64,000 nucleotides of DNA from Mesorhizobium sp. WSM4313 (GCF_002294725.1 NZ_NSFT01000021.1:1-64000); one strand, 5' to 3'. Counted from the stretch's first letter, positions 18,108 through 28,684 are shown. Program-made: numbers and translations. Notes: generated by a model not told the origin, from the sequence alone.

Positions 18108-18827
18108 ATGCATCGCGTATTTGAAACCTTGGTCGAGCAACTCTCTGCAAGCGTCGATGCCGTCGATCTCCATGAGGCAATGGCGTCCGCCGCAGCCGGG
18201 TTCGACTTTCCGCTCTTCGCTTATTTCACCTACCCATCCGCTTCCGGCGACAGGCCGCGATTGATCTCGAATTATCCATCATCATGGACATCACATTACC
18301 TGCAACAGCGCTACCACAGCGTGGATCCCGTGATCCTGCGGGGACTGCGGGGCTGGGATACCTTCGACTGGGGTGTGGACCGCGATCACCGTTATTTGCC
18401 GACCTCTCAGCAGGAAGTCCTGGAAAAAGCAGCTGAGTTCGGCATTCGCGGCGGACTGACCATGTCGATGCATGATCATCGCGGCCGGTTCGCCGCACTG
18501 ACCTTCGCCTCCAACGAGGCGCATCCGCCATTTCTGAGGTCGCTGACGCGCTACGAAAAAGCAATGCAACTGGTTGCGATCAACGTTCATATCCATGCCC
18601 GGCGCAGGCTCGCCGAAGATTGCGTGGTAGATGGCATAATGCTCACCCGGCGGGAGTTCGAGTGCCTGAAATGGGCGGCGTGCGGCAAGTCGGCCTGGGA
18701 TATCAGCCAGATTCTCGGTGTCTCGAAACGCACCGTGACCTTCCATCAGGAAAACGCCAAGGCGAAGCTTGGCGTGCGAACCATCAACCAGGCCGTAGTG
18801 CGGATGGCTGCTCGGGCGAGATCCTGA
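18108..18827 (+). CDS. traR: LuxR-family quorum-sensing regulator (TraR-like)
   Basis: The 239-residue protein has an N-terminal autoinducer-binding domain, with the conserved Trp, Tyr and Asp positions in SNYPSSWTSHYLQQRYHSVDPV and the aromatic WDTFDWG segment. The C-terminal LuxR/GerE helix-turn-helix (LTRREFECLKWAACGKSAWDISQILGVSKRTVTFHQ, about residues 173-210) would bind DNA when an acyl-homoserine lactone is bound. It lies directly before a LuxI-type gene with a lux box between them. TraR is the likeliest role because the element also carries a trb locus, but the exact orthologue is not proven. Confidence 0.8.
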   Translation: MHRVFETLVEQLSASVDAVDLHEAMASAAAGFDFPLFAYFTYPSASGDRPRLISNYPSSWTSHYLQQRYHSVDPVILRGLRGWDTFDWGVDRDHRYLPTSQQEVLEKAAEFGIRGGLTMSMHDHRGRFAALTFASNEAHPPFLRSLTRYEKAMQLVAINVHIHARRRLAEDCVVDGIMLTRREFECLKWAACGKSAWDISQILGVSKRTVTFHQENAKAKLGVRTINQAVVRMAARARS

Positions 18828-18841
18828 TCCTCTCCAAGTCT

Positions 18842-18861
18842 AGCTGTAAAGGTCTACAGGC
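18842..18861 (+). promoter_or_regulatory. lux/tra box upstream of the acyl-HSL synthase
   Basis: A 20-bp dyad has the core CTGTA-N6-TACAG at 18844-18859, which is the consensus core of LuxR/TraR-type binding sites. It sits 58 bases upstream of the preferred luxI-type start (18920) and just after the luxR-type gene. This is the arrangement expected for autoinduction of the synthase by its cognate receptor. Confidence 0.7.
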
Positions 18862-18919
18862 TGCATTCATGACGGCTTTGCCCTTCGATTGCGTGGACAC
18901 ATCCCGCACGGAGACGACA

Positions 18920-19552
18920 ATGATGCAGCTGATAACACCCGACTGCTACGCCGAGTTTGCGAGCGAACTCAAGGAAATGCACGGACTTAGGTATCGGGTT
19001 TTCAAGAAGCGGCTCGATTGGGAAGTGCAGACCGAAGGCGAAATGGAAACGGACTCGTTTGACAGCCTGAACCCCGTCTACCTGCTTCTCAAGGGGTCCG
19101 ATTGGCGAACTTGCGGCTGCGTCCGCCTTTTGCCGACCACCGGACCGACAATGTTGCGCGATACGTTTCCGACGCTGCTGGATGAGATGGTGGTCCCTGC
19201 GAGTGCCGATATCTGGGAGAGTAGTCGTTTCGCGCTCGATCTCCCTGCGACAGCGCCGAAGGCAGCTGGCGGCCTGGCCCAAGCAACCTACGAGCTCTTC
19301 GCGGGGATCATCGAATTCGGCTTGGCCAACAATCTCTCCGGGATCGTAACGGTGACAGATACGCGCATCGAAAGGATCCTTCGTCTCGCGACCTGGCCGT
19401 TGTCACGTATCGGACAGCCCAAGCAGGTCGGCAACACCGAGGCAGTCGCCGGCTTCCTCGATATTTCCTACGCCAGTCTCTTGCGCATCCGCTGGAGGGG
19501 ACGCCTCAACGGGCCGGTGTTGTGGCAACCAGTTCTCATCCAATCGGCATAG
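18920..19552 (+). CDS. traI: acyl-homoserine-lactone synthase (LuxI/TraI type)
   Basis: LuxI-type enzymes make N-acyl-homoserine lactones from S-adenosylmethionine and acyl-ACP. The 210-residue protein carries the conserved Arg, Phe and Trp of the N-terminal block (R24, F28, W34 in LRYRVFKKRLDWEV), acidic residues D45 and D48, and downstream GCVRLLP and WESSRFA segments. The ATG at 18920 is chosen because GGAG lies seven bases upstream. An in-frame ATG at 18869 would place the lux box only eight bases away. It would supply the signal for the adjacent LuxR-type receptor and so probably control transfer of the element. Confidence 0.87.
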   Translation: MMQLITPDCYAEFASELKEMHGLRYRVFKKRLDWEVQTEGEMETDSFDSLNPVYLLLKGSDWRTCGCVRLLPTTGPTMLRDTFPTLLDEMVVPASADIWESSRFALDLPATAPKAAGGLAQATYELFAGIIEFGLANNLSGIVTVTDTRIERILRLATWPLSRIGQPKQVGNTEAVAGFLDISYASLLRIRWRGRLNGPVLWQPVLIQSA

Positions 19553-19917
19553 CGCCTGCGGATGCTCAGCCGTGACTTGAGTTAAGTCTGCTCACGGCCG
19601 CCACCGCCGCCGTGAGGGTGAGCGGACCCGCCCCACGAGCTTTCGACTGTTCCGGTCGATTGGCTCGCGCGGCCGGACTTTGGATTTCCGTAGGCGCAAC
19701 CCGCAGTCCAGCGTGAGCACGCCAAAATGGCGCCCCTCCGCTTCGTCCAAAGAAGCCAACGTGGCTTCTGAGGTCGTCTTAGAATATTGGACCGGCCGCC
19801 GTGAGCGATCGCAACCTCAAAGCTTTGCCGGTATGCCGGTTTGGCCGGACCGTCGGCCAGTCGGAGCAGTCCCCCGATAAGGACCCGAGCTGACGCGCGG
19901 TCCAACAGCGCCCGAGC
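19553..19917. other. no gene recognised
   Basis: Between the luxI-type stop and the leftward DUF6074-like gene, apart from the hairpin at 19591-19616, I see no convincing coding frame. The minus-strand open frame 19582-19905 has Gly/His-rich, non-protein-like translation. Confidence 0.4.
19591..19616. repeat. inverted repeat after the luxI-type gene
   Basis: Perfect 8-bp arms CTCACGGC and GCCGTGAG are separated by 10 bases, 38 bases past the luxI-type stop. It could form a stable hairpin and act as a terminator, but no T-run follows. Confidence 0.4.
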
Positions 19918-20166
19918 CTATGCTTTGTGCATTACCGTTCGGTTGGCCATGTCGTCCAAGACCGCATGAAGAAGGCTTCCAACCTCCTGCGCAGCGAGCT
20001 CTGGCGCAATTCCTACATCGGACAATTGAATGAGCATTTTCTTGGCGGCACAGCGCCAGAACGCGCTCGCCGCCTCGCCGTTCTTGGTCTCGAGGGCCTG
20101 GGCGATACTTTCGACCAATATACGTCGCCGATGCAGCGGAAATACGCAAATGTTTGATTCATGCAT
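19918..20166 (-). CDS. small DUF6074-like protein
   Basis: This is a protein of 82 residues with an N-terminal ICVFPLHRRRILVESIAQAL segment, then an alpha-helical body ending in LLHAVLDDMANR. The pattern (short hydrophobic strand, Arg cluster, helices containing W, G-I and E residues) matches a family of small rhizobial proteins that I recognise as DUF6074-like. GAGGTG lies just upstream of the ATG at 20166. Function is unknown. These genes are frequent on rhizobial plasmids and islands. Confidence 0.65.
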   Translation of the reverse strand: MHESNICVFPLHRRRILVESIAQALETKNGEAASAFWRCAAKKMLIQLSDVGIAPELAAQEVGSLLHAVLDDMANRTVMHKA

Positions 20167-20212
20167 CAATCACCTCACAGATTCAGTTCCACAAAGAAAA
20201 ACACCGGCGTCT

Positions 20213-20341
20213 TCAAAAGAGCCCCGCTAGCGCGGTGACGGTTCGCGGCGACATGACGAGTTCCACTTCCCCATCGACAAGCCATTGGGAGATGAGCCGC
20301 CGGACCGCATATCCGGGACCGCACATAAGGTGAACCACCAT
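20213..20341 (-). CDS. possible 42-residue small protein
   Basis: A short reading frame starts at an ATG preceded by an in-frame stop. The translation looks protein-like, especially AVRRLISQWLVDGEVELVM followed by SPRTVTALAGLF. No strong ribosome binding site is seen (GGATGAG is close to the ATG), and I know no homologue. It could be the end of a larger decayed gene. It lies upstream of, and co-oriented with, the DUF6074-like gene. Confidence 0.3.
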   Translation of the reverse strand: MVVHLMCGPGYAVRRLISQWLVDGEVELVMSPRTVTALAGLF

Positions 20342-20600
20342 TGCTCATCCGGCTGCATTTTCCTGGGCCGTTCGACGAGGCGTTCCAGCCGAATTGACGT
20401 CCAATGACTTGATCTCTGAAAGGGCAGGGCGGTACGAATCACCCGACTGTTCCGCTGCTTACATTCCTGCGAGCTTGTGTATGAACGATTAAAGCGTGCC
20501 CGAGCCGTTCTTGGTGGCCGCCGCAGAAGGGAATCATGTCATCCGCTGCCTATCGTAGGCGGCGCGACTTCTAGCATGACTGCACTGCCCCGACAGGGCT

Positions 20601-21363
20601 TTGCAATCGCGCGTTTCGAAGCCTATGCTTTGGCATCGGCCGGCATTTACTTCGGTGCAGCCGACAGTAAGACGTACGCGCTCTTGCCCCGTTGGAAGAG
20701 AGCCTTGCCCGATCCCTCTTTCGCGACCAGGTGCTGAAGCCCTCACCCCGCAGGACTTCGCGCTTTTGCGACCATCGCTGCATCACGTCGAACCGGGCAT
20801 CAAGGACAAGTTGGAGGTCGCGCATCAGCCGATCAAGAACGTATATTTTCCCGAGAGGGGCATCGCGTCGGTGGTCGCCACCATGACCGGCGGGCGGCAA
20901 GGTGAAGTCGGCATTGTCGGCTATGACGGGATGAAAGGAATTGCCGTCATTCTCGGAAAGGAAAGCACTACCTGGCGCCTGCCGGTTGAAAACCTTCGCC
21001 CTGCGATTAGCCCGTCGCTTCGCACCTCAGTGCTGGACTATGCCCACGCGTTCCTCGTCCAATCATGCCGGACGGCACTGGTCAATGGCCACTCCAAGGT
21101 CGAAGAACGGCTGGCCCGCTGGCAGCTGATGGTCCACGACCGTGCGGAAGGAGATAAGATCCTCCCGACGCATGAATTTCTGGCGACCATGCTCGCGCCC
21201 ACCGCCCGGGGTCACCACGGCCCTGCAAATGCTTGAGTATCGAGGACTGGTGCACGCCAAGCGCGGCGAGATCACGATCATCGACCGTGCCGGATTGATA
21301 AAGCTCACACATGGCGCTTATGACAAGGAGGAGCAGCGTTATTTCGGCCTGGCCGCTGCCTGA
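20601..21363 (+). pseudogene. Crp/Fnr-family regulator remnant
   Basis: The frame from about 20730 reads like a cAMP-receptor-type regulator: LTPQDFALLRPSLHHVE, then NVYFPERGIASVVATMTGGRQGEVGIVGYDGMKG and a long helix ending VEERLARWQLMVHDR. A block of the usual sensor domain appears deleted after GKESTTWRL. Near 21195 the similarity changes frame before the helix-turn-helix (PPPGVTTALQMLEYRGLVHAKRGEITIIDR). The N-terminal start is also unclear. Proteins of this type are common in Mesorhizobium. This copy is probably inactive. Confidence 0.75.
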
Positions 21364-21537
21364 AGCATGTCGGTTGAAACGGGTTCAGCCGACGTCTCCT
21401 TGCCCCTCACCAGGTCGCCCAAAAGCATCAGCGGTTTTGAACGAATCGCAGCGATTGTCCGCAATCGGACATAGGCTTGAAGGCGGTCGAATTCGTGCCA
21501 TAAGTCGGGTTGGTCAGGGTTCAGGGAGGAATTCGTC

Positions 21538-21783
21538 ATGACCAATTCGTTTCACACCGTCACCGTCGAAAAAGCCGCAGAAGCCTATGTCCTTTCCAGG
21601 GGAAGGGTCCGCTTTCTCTCCATGGCGCAGGCGATCCGCGCCATCCGAACACTAATGCCGGCATGCAAGGCCACCGACCGCGAGTTGGAGGAACTGTTGG
21701 CGGCCGCTTCCTTCGTTCATGGCGTGCCCGTCGCCTTCGACACAAAAACAGCCGATGGTGTAGAACCACGGCTGCATTCCTAA
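21538..21783 (+). CDS. small hypothetical protein, 81 residues
   Basis: The ATG at 21538 is preceded by a strong AGGGAGGAA ribosome binding site six bases upstream, which supports translation. The protein is mixed alpha/beta in character (SFHTVTVEKAAEAYVLSRGRVRFLSMAQAIRAIR), then an acidic helix (DRELEELLAAASFVHG) and a short tail. I do not recognise the family. It lies about 175 bases after the Crp-like remnant and is transcribed alone. Confidence 0.65.
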   Translation: MTNSFHTVTVEKAAEAYVLSRGRVRFLSMAQAIRAIRTLMPACKATDRELEELLAAASFVHGVPVAFDTKTADGVEPRLHS

Positions 21784-21972
21784 GAGGGCATGCCGCGCCA
21801 TGCAGACTGTCAGAGGGCATTCGTCAGATGGTAGTCCGCTAACTTAACTGCAGAGTCTAAAGGACGTGTTCCAGCATTGCGAACTCACCGATCGCTTTGT
21901 TGCCAAAGCTGCCAGCAAGCGATCGCCTCATCCAGCCGTTTGCACCATCTCATCACAGACATCATCGCGATG

Positions 21973-22362
21973 CTACCTGTCCAGCATATGTCCAGCATTT
22001 CGCAAGGCGGCCAGAAGGAGCCTCGCATAGCCTGTGACATCGATCTGGGCCTGCATCGAAAGGGGCATGCTGGTCCAGTTCTCCAACGGTGCAATGAAAG
22101 GTGAGAAGGTGCCATTGACAAGGCAACAACAGCTAACAAGGCCCTCTCGGTCCAATGCCACCACACCGATCTTGTCGCCTGGATATCCAATGGCTGCGAC
22201 TCGCTGGACCTCCAGGTCACCGTCCACCCGCACGTCAAAAAGAAGGCTACCACGGCTCCTCGTGGCTATCTCAGCCGCCTTCTCATCAAAGCTTGAAGAG
22301 AGCAAGCGGACGCTTTCCACCGCCATCTGGAAAATCACCAAATCCAGTTCATTCACGGCCAT
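21973..22362 (-). CDS. hypothetical protein, 129 residues
   Basis: Translation from the ATG at 22362 gives a well-balanced soluble protein. It starts with AVNELDLVIFQMAVESVRLLSSSFDEKAAEIATRS and continues LLFDVRVDGDLEVQRVAAIGYPGD and LVSCCCLVNG. The C-terminal helix is LTGYARLLL-like (VTGYARLLLAALRNAG). A weak GGAAA lies about 11 bases upstream. An in-frame upstream ATG (22404) adds 14 His/Asn-rich residues that look non-coding. I do not know the function. The triple Cys could bind metal, but that is only a guess. Confidence 0.5.
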   Translation of the reverse strand: MAVNELDLVIFQMAVESVRLLSSSFDEKAAEIATRSRGSLLFDVRVDGDLEVQRVAAIGYPGDKIGVVALDREGLVSCCCLVNGTFSPFIAPLENWTSMPLSMQAQIDVTGYARLLLAALRNAGHMLDR

Positions 22363-22968
22363 ATGGGCATTTCCGCGCAACGGGTGGTGATTGCAATGAC
22401 ACATACTGCTTGTTCACAGATGTCGGTCACGAACGATCATTCGTCGGGTTCCGGTTCCGACCAACGGTGTCGCCACCTGATCGTGCTGCGGTTCGAACCT
22501 TCCGAACGCGAGCCGAGCGCGCTATGAGGTTGGAGTCTAGGTCTCGGACCCTGCCTCGCGGCCTGCTCATCTTTGGCAGACCCGTTGCAACGCCGCCGCG
22601 ATGGCGCAAACGCCAGATGACGCTGATCCATCGCTTGATCGTGAACTGAGCTTCTGAACACCATTGGGACAGCAGGGTGGAAGGGCTTGACCAACGCTGC
22701 CCCCGTTTTCCAAGAGGACCCGTCCTCGATTGAATCTTTCGAGCCCCGTGCAGCGCGCAGCCAAATGATGACCATCTGGACCCAGCTCGCAGACCGCAAG
22801 GCAAAGAGGGAACCTTCCAGGCAGCCAAGCTGCGTCGACGCAAAGAGCGGCCTTTGGAGTTCCCAGAATCGACCCTTCCATAGTTGCGACAGGCAACCAC
22901 TGCACGAGTGTGGGAGAGCGAATCGCAAGCATTGCGTGAGGTCCTGCGCGTTTTCCCCTCTTGCTATT
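22363..22968. other. upstream region of dctA, no gene recognised
   Basis: About 600 bases with no supportable gene. Long open frames on both strands overlap each other and give Arg/Ser-rich translations. A perfect small dyad CGCAA-GCA-TTGCG at 22924-22936 lies 33 bases upstream of the sigma54 promoter, where an enhancer-binding protein such as DctD could bind (inference). Confidence 0.4.
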
Positions 22969-22983
22969 TGGCACATCGTTTGC
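22969..22983 (+). promoter_or_regulatory. sigma54 promoter of dctA
   Basis: TGGCAC-N5-TTGC matches the -24/-12 consensus exactly. It lies 83 bases upstream of the GTG start of the dctA-like gene. Sigma54 control with DctD (and NifA in bacteroids) is the known mode for dctA in rhizobia. No TGT-N10-ACA site is seen within 200 bases upstream. Confidence 0.8.
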
Positions 22984-23065
22984 GCCGAAGTGGGCGCAGC
23001 GTTCGACCGGAGCACTGCATGGGAGAGGGAGGAGCCCCACCCCGATCCGGTCAAGGAGAGAGACG

Positions 23066-24283
23066 GTGTTGGTTCCAAGAGTTCCCCGCGCGATCTTAGC
23101 GCCCCGCAAGCGCCATTTTGCCCGGACCTACGTGCAGGTACTTGCCGCCATAATCCTGGGTGCCGCAATCGGCTATTTCCATTTGGAGACCGGCCACAGC
23201 CTGAAGCCGCTCTGCGATGCCTTCGTCGATGTCGTCAAGATAATCACCGTACCTGTCATCTTCCTGACAATGGCGACCGGCATTGCCGGCATGAGCGATC
23301 TGCAGAAGGTCGGCCGAGTTGCCGCCAAGGCGATGGTTTATTTCCTTACCTTCTCGACGCTAGCACTCCTTGTCGGGCTGATTGTCGCGAATATCGTTCA
23401 GCCTGGCGCCGGCCTCAACATCGATCCGGCCTCGCTCGATGTCGAAGCCGTTAAGGGCTATGTGGCCACGGCTCACGAGCAGTCCGTGACCAGCTTCCTG
23501 ATGAACATCATCCCGTCAACGATTGCCAGTGCCTTCGCGGAAGGCGACATCCTGCAAGTCTTGTTCCTCTCGGTCCTGTTCCTCTCGATCCTGTTCGGCG
23601 CGGTCTGCCGCTACAACGGCCGCTCGCTCTTCTCTCTCGTCCGATACATCAAGGACGAGCTGCTGCTCGCAATGTCCTCCTCAGAGGCCGCGCTGGCCTC
23701 GCTCATGGAGAAGATGGAAAAGGCCGGCGCCACGCATTCGGTCGTGGGTCTCATTCCATTCAATCTGGACGGCACGAATATGATGCTCGCCGCCCTTTTC
23801 ATCGCCCAAGCGACGAAAACTGATCTCCCGATCGGCTGCCGGATCCTCATGCTGTTTGTCGCATTGTTCCCTTCGAACGGAACAACCCGCATTACCGGTG
23901 CAGGCCTCGTCACAATGGCTGCAACGCTCTTTCTTGTTCCGGCCGCACCGGTCACCTCCGTGGGGCTTATTCTTGGCGTCGATCAGCTTATGTCCGAATG
24001 CCACGCGCTGACGGTTTTTCTCCGCAGCGTAGCGGCAACGCTGGCTGTCACCCGGTCCGGGGCGAGCGGGATAAACGACGATTCGGGGAGCGCCTCACTA
24101 GCGGACCGTTCAGCGCTCTGGCGGTGGACGGTCAAGTCGCCCGGCGTGGTGAACACAATTCCCCGTGCGAACGACGCTCAGCTATTGGGGTGGACCCGAT
24201 GGCGCAAAGCCGTATTTGAGAAACCGCCAGATCGCACCGGCACCTGTGCGCCTGTAGCAACTGCGGGGCACGATCAAAACTGA
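23066..24283 (+). pseudogene. dctA: C4-dicarboxylate transporter with internal deletions
   Basis: DctA takes up succinate, fumarate and malate, the carbon source of bacteroids. The GTG start at 23066 follows AAGGAGAG. N-terminal helices (VQVLAAIILGAAIGYFHLE...KIITVPVIFLTMATGIAGM) and the C-terminal domain (SSSEAALASLMEKMEKAG, FNLDGTNMMLAALFIAQAT) are clear. About 75 residues of the middle membrane helices are missing, where LFGAV passes straight into CRYNGRS. The conserved PTGYS before FNLDGT is also deleted, and the C-terminal tail is abnormal. The frame stays open (405 residues against about 440), but loss of helices and a substrate-site motif makes function very unlikely. Confidence 0.8.
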
Positions 24284-24341
24284 CCCATTTTACACCAAAA
24301 AGGCGGCCGTTGCTGCCACGCCGTCCATGGATTGGAGACTC

Positions 24342-24950
24342 ATGTCTAAGCCGACTGCCATCACTGTCGCAGCTCTTCTTTTACTCCTCGCCTTGCTGGC
24401 GAGCCAATATAGCGCGAACCTGCACCGGCAGGCGTGGTCGACCGACAGGCAAAAGTGGAGCGGCGCATTCGACAACGATCTCCTTCGCCAATCGCCGGCA
24501 ACCCGCAAGGCGATGCCGTTCTGGTCATATTCAATGACTACCACAACTGTCCGCATTGCAGACTGGCTGATATCAACTACCAAAAAGCCTTCAAGCATGA
24601 GCCCAATCTGAAGCTTGTGATCAAACAGTTCCCGGTCCTGGGACCGGATTCCCAATTCCCAGCCTTCGCCGCACTCGCCTCGAGAAAACAGGGAAAGTTC
24701 GACGAATTCCACCGCGCCCTTATGATTTCCCCCAGTTGAAGGGTCACTCTCAAGATCGCAGCGCGTGTAGGCCTTGACGTTGAGCAGCTCAAGCGGGAAT
24801 GCAAGATCCGGCCATCGCAGATGAAATGCGCGCGTCCGCGCACTCGCGAAAGGTCTGCACTTAGACGGTACGCCCGCGTTGGTGGTCGGCGATATAGTGG
24901 TCGCCGACCTTGTGGACATGGCCAGCTTGCAACGCTTGCATCGCCGATGC
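24342..24950 (+). pseudogene. DsbA-family thiol-disulfide oxidoreductase, frameshifted
   Basis: The ATG at 24342 opens with a membrane anchor or signal (SKPTAITVAALLLLLALLASQYS). After about 50 residues the similarity moves to another frame with the thioredoxin-fold active site CPHC in VIFNDYHNCPHCR and the cis-Pro region IKQFPVLGPDS. Further frame changes are needed to reach VGLDVEQLKRE and LHLDGTPALVVGDIVV, the typical DsbA-like C-terminal part. At least two or three indels make this a pseudogene of a periplasmic or membrane-anchored DsbA-like protein. Confidence 0.7.
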
Positions 24951-25471
24951 GCGCTCAAAGCGTGCTGGCTCTCGTGCGGGGCAGCATCTGTAGACCGGCC
25001 ACGCTGTTGTTGCCGGAGCGTGCCGTTTGTGGCAGCTGGCTTTGCTGTCGCTCCTCGTAATCTTGTTGCGGTCATCCAGCTGCCGTGGGCGCCAACAACA
25101 ATCCTGAGCGCCCGCGCCTGAAGTCGCTGGCCGGGTGCTCGTGAACCGAGCCCGCTTTTCTTCGGCAAGCTCAGGCGGTCTTGGCCCTGCGGCATCGCCC
25201 CCTGGCGCGGGGCAGCCTTCGGCTGCTGACGGTCGCCGGCCTGTCGGCCGGCGTCTTTCTATTGTGGCCTTCCCCCTGGCGCAGGGTGGGCAGCACTCCC
25301 TTCTAGGCCCGCCGCGGCGTCCCGCAACCCTTCGCTTGTCGCTTTCGGGTCCTCCACTCCGTTCCGGTCCTGCTGATGCAGTCCGCCTCCGACGGCGGGC
25401 CTTTCCGGTCGCTTTTGCCGCCCACCCCGCTTCCGGGGAGGGCGCGCGATTGTAGAGCGGAGGACATCACG
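24951..25471. other. leader region of ardC, no gene recognised
   Basis: About 520 bases of very GC-rich sequence with small inverted repeats such as GCCGGCCTGTCGGCCGGC near 25229. Open frames give Arg/Pro-rich translations without start signals. It probably contains the ardC promoter and untranslated leader. Confidence 0.4.
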
Positions 25472-26473
25472 ATGCGTGCAAACAACAAACGTTGCGGCAG
25501 CCGACAGGCTGGCGCAGACAGCGGCGGGCGCACCGGCGCCAGCCTTTATCAGGAAATCACCGACCGCATCATTGCCGAACTGGAGCGCGGCACCGTGCCA
25601 TGGGTCAAGCCGTGGGGCAGGGCAAGGACAGGCCTCGGCCTGCCGCGGAATGCGGCCACCCAGCGCCGATATTCCGGCATCAATATCCTGATCCTGTGGG
25701 GCGCGGTCATCGAGCGCGGTTTCCCCAGCCAGAACTGGCTCACCTTCCGGCAGGCGCTTTCGCTTGGCGGCAATGTCAGGAAGGGCGAGCACGGCACCAC
25801 CATCGTTCACGCTGACCGCTTTGTTCCCAAGAACGAAAAGCAACGCGCCGACACCGATGGCGACGAACCGCAGGCGGTGCCCTTCCTGAAGCGCTTCACC
25901 GTCTTCAATGTCGCGCAGTGCGATAATCTGCCCGAACATCTTTACGCCGCCGGCGAGCCTCTGCCTGAGCGCGAGATGGTCCCGCAGGCCGAGGCGCTCA
26001 TTCATGCAACCGGCGCTGATTTTCGCGTCGGCGGCGAGCGCGCCTTCTACATGCCCGGCAGCGACACCATACAGGTGCCGCCGCAGCCGGCTTTCTTCCA
26101 CCAGATCGACTATTACCGGACCTGCTTTCACGAGCTTGGCCACTGGACCGGCCACCCGAGGCGACTCGCGCGCGACCTGTCCGGCTCCTTCGGGTCCAAC
26201 ACCTATGCGCGCGAGGAACTGGTCGCCGAAATCGCATCAGCCTTCATCTGCAGCAGTCTCGGCATCGAGCCGACCGTGCGCCATGCCGACTACATCGGCT
26301 CATGGCTGACGGTTTTGCGCGAGGACAACCGCGCCATCTTCCGCGCCGCAAGCCATGCCTCGAAAGCCGCCGATTTCCTGCTTGGCCGCAATGTCGATGT
26401 CGAAGGCGAGGCACATGCCGAAACCGCCTATGGGAGCGCGCAATCCTCACACGCGACCGCCTTGCGCCTCTGA
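25472..26473 (+). CDS. ardC: ArdC-like antirestriction protein
   Basis: The 333-residue protein has an N-terminal ssDNA-binding ArdC domain (LYQEITDRIIAELERGTVPWVKPW, YSGINILILW) and a C-terminal zinc metallopeptidase-like domain with HELGH at about residues 220-224. ArdC proteins coat incoming single-stranded DNA and protect it from restriction after conjugation, which suits this mobile element. GGAGG lies eight bases before the ATG. The last 20 residues (from about AHAETAYG) do not look like the usual end, so the C-terminus may be altered. Confidence 0.85.
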   Translation: MRANNKRCGSRQAGADSGGRTGASLYQEITDRIIAELERGTVPWVKPWGRARTGLGLPRNAATQRRYSGINILILWGAVIERGFPSQNWLTFRQALSLGGNVRKGEHGTTIVHADRFVPKNEKQRADTDGDEPQAVPFLKRFTVFNVAQCDNLPEHLYAAGEPLPEREMVPQAEALIHATGADFRVGGERAFYMPGSDTIQVPPQPAFFHQIDYYRTCFHELGHWTGHPRRLARDLSGSFGSNTYAREELVAEIASAFICSSLGIEPTVRHADYIGSWLTVLREDNRAIFRAASHASKAADFLLGRNVDVEGEAHAETAYGSAQSSHATALRL

Positions 26474-26573
26474 TGACGCAAAGCCGCGCGCAACCAACTC
26501 GACAGTTCTTTTGAGGTTGCCCTAACGCCGATGGCCGGCGTTGGCGTCGATCGTTCATCGGACCGAGGTTCGC

Positions 26574-26604
26574 AAAAAAAGAGGGCGGCATTGATGCCGC
26601 CCTC
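26574..26604 (-). terminator. intrinsic terminator after groEL
   Basis: A perfect 10-bp stem (GAGGGCGGCA with TGCCGCCCTC) around a four-base loop at 26581-26604 is followed, in the minus direction, by a run of seven T (26574-26580). It lies 27 bases past the groEL stop. Confidence 0.85.
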
Positions 26605-26630
26605 TCGTTGCGAAAGCTGCCAGAGCTGGA

Positions 26631-28286
<1,656 letters not shown>

Positions 28287-28288
28287 TT

Positions 28289-28645
28289 TTAGCTCCTGGC
28301 AGGGGCTTCAATCGAGCCCGGGAATTCAGTTGACGAAAGGGCCTGATATGAGCCGATGATGCCCATGATGTCGGATTCCTTCATGATCAGAAGGTCTTCG
28401 CCATTGAGCTTGACTTCCGTGCCCGACCACTTGCTGAACAGGATGCGGTCGCCGGCCTTGACGTCCAGCGGGACCAGCTTGCCAGCTTCGTCACGAGCGC
28501 CGAAGCCGACAGCGATGATCTCGCCTTCCTGCGGCTTTTCCTTTGCCGTGTCGGGGATGATGATCCCGCCAGCGGTCTTGGATTCGGATTCGACCCGGCG
28601 AACGACCACGCGGTCATGCAGCGGGCGGAACTTCGACTTTGCCAT
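28289..28645 (-). CDS. groES: co-chaperonin GroES with C-terminal extension
   Basis: GroES caps the GroEL ring. The first 98 residues are standard: FRPLHDRVVVRR, the mobile loop ESKTAGGIIIPDTAKEKPQEG, and the end KESDIMGIIG. The usual protein stops right there. In this copy the next codon is TCA instead of a stop such as TGA, and the frame runs on for 20 residues (SYQALSSTEFPGSIEAPARS) until just before groEL. This is most simply read as loss of the stop codon. The extension overlaps the groEL ribosome binding site. The function of the core is not in doubt; the effect of the tail is unknown. Confidence 0.93.
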   Translation of the reverse strand: MAKSKFRPLHDRVVVRRVESESKTAGGIIIPDTAKEKPQEGEIIAVGFGARDEAGKLVPLDVKAGDRILFSKWSGTEVKLNGEDLLIMKESDIMGIIGSYQALSSTEFPGSIEAPARS

Positions 28646-28684
28646 TTTCGGATTTTTCCCTGGTGCGCTGTTGAGGGGTTTTTG

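Noticed and set aside
21339..21545. Minus-strand frame of 68 codons with a rather protein-like translation
   Set aside because: It has no ribosome binding site and overlaps head-on the start of the 21538 gene, which has a strong one.
22437..23168. 243-codon minus-strand open frame across the dctA promoter
   Set aside because: It covers the sigma54 promoter and the dctA start, has unbalanced composition and no ribosome binding site.
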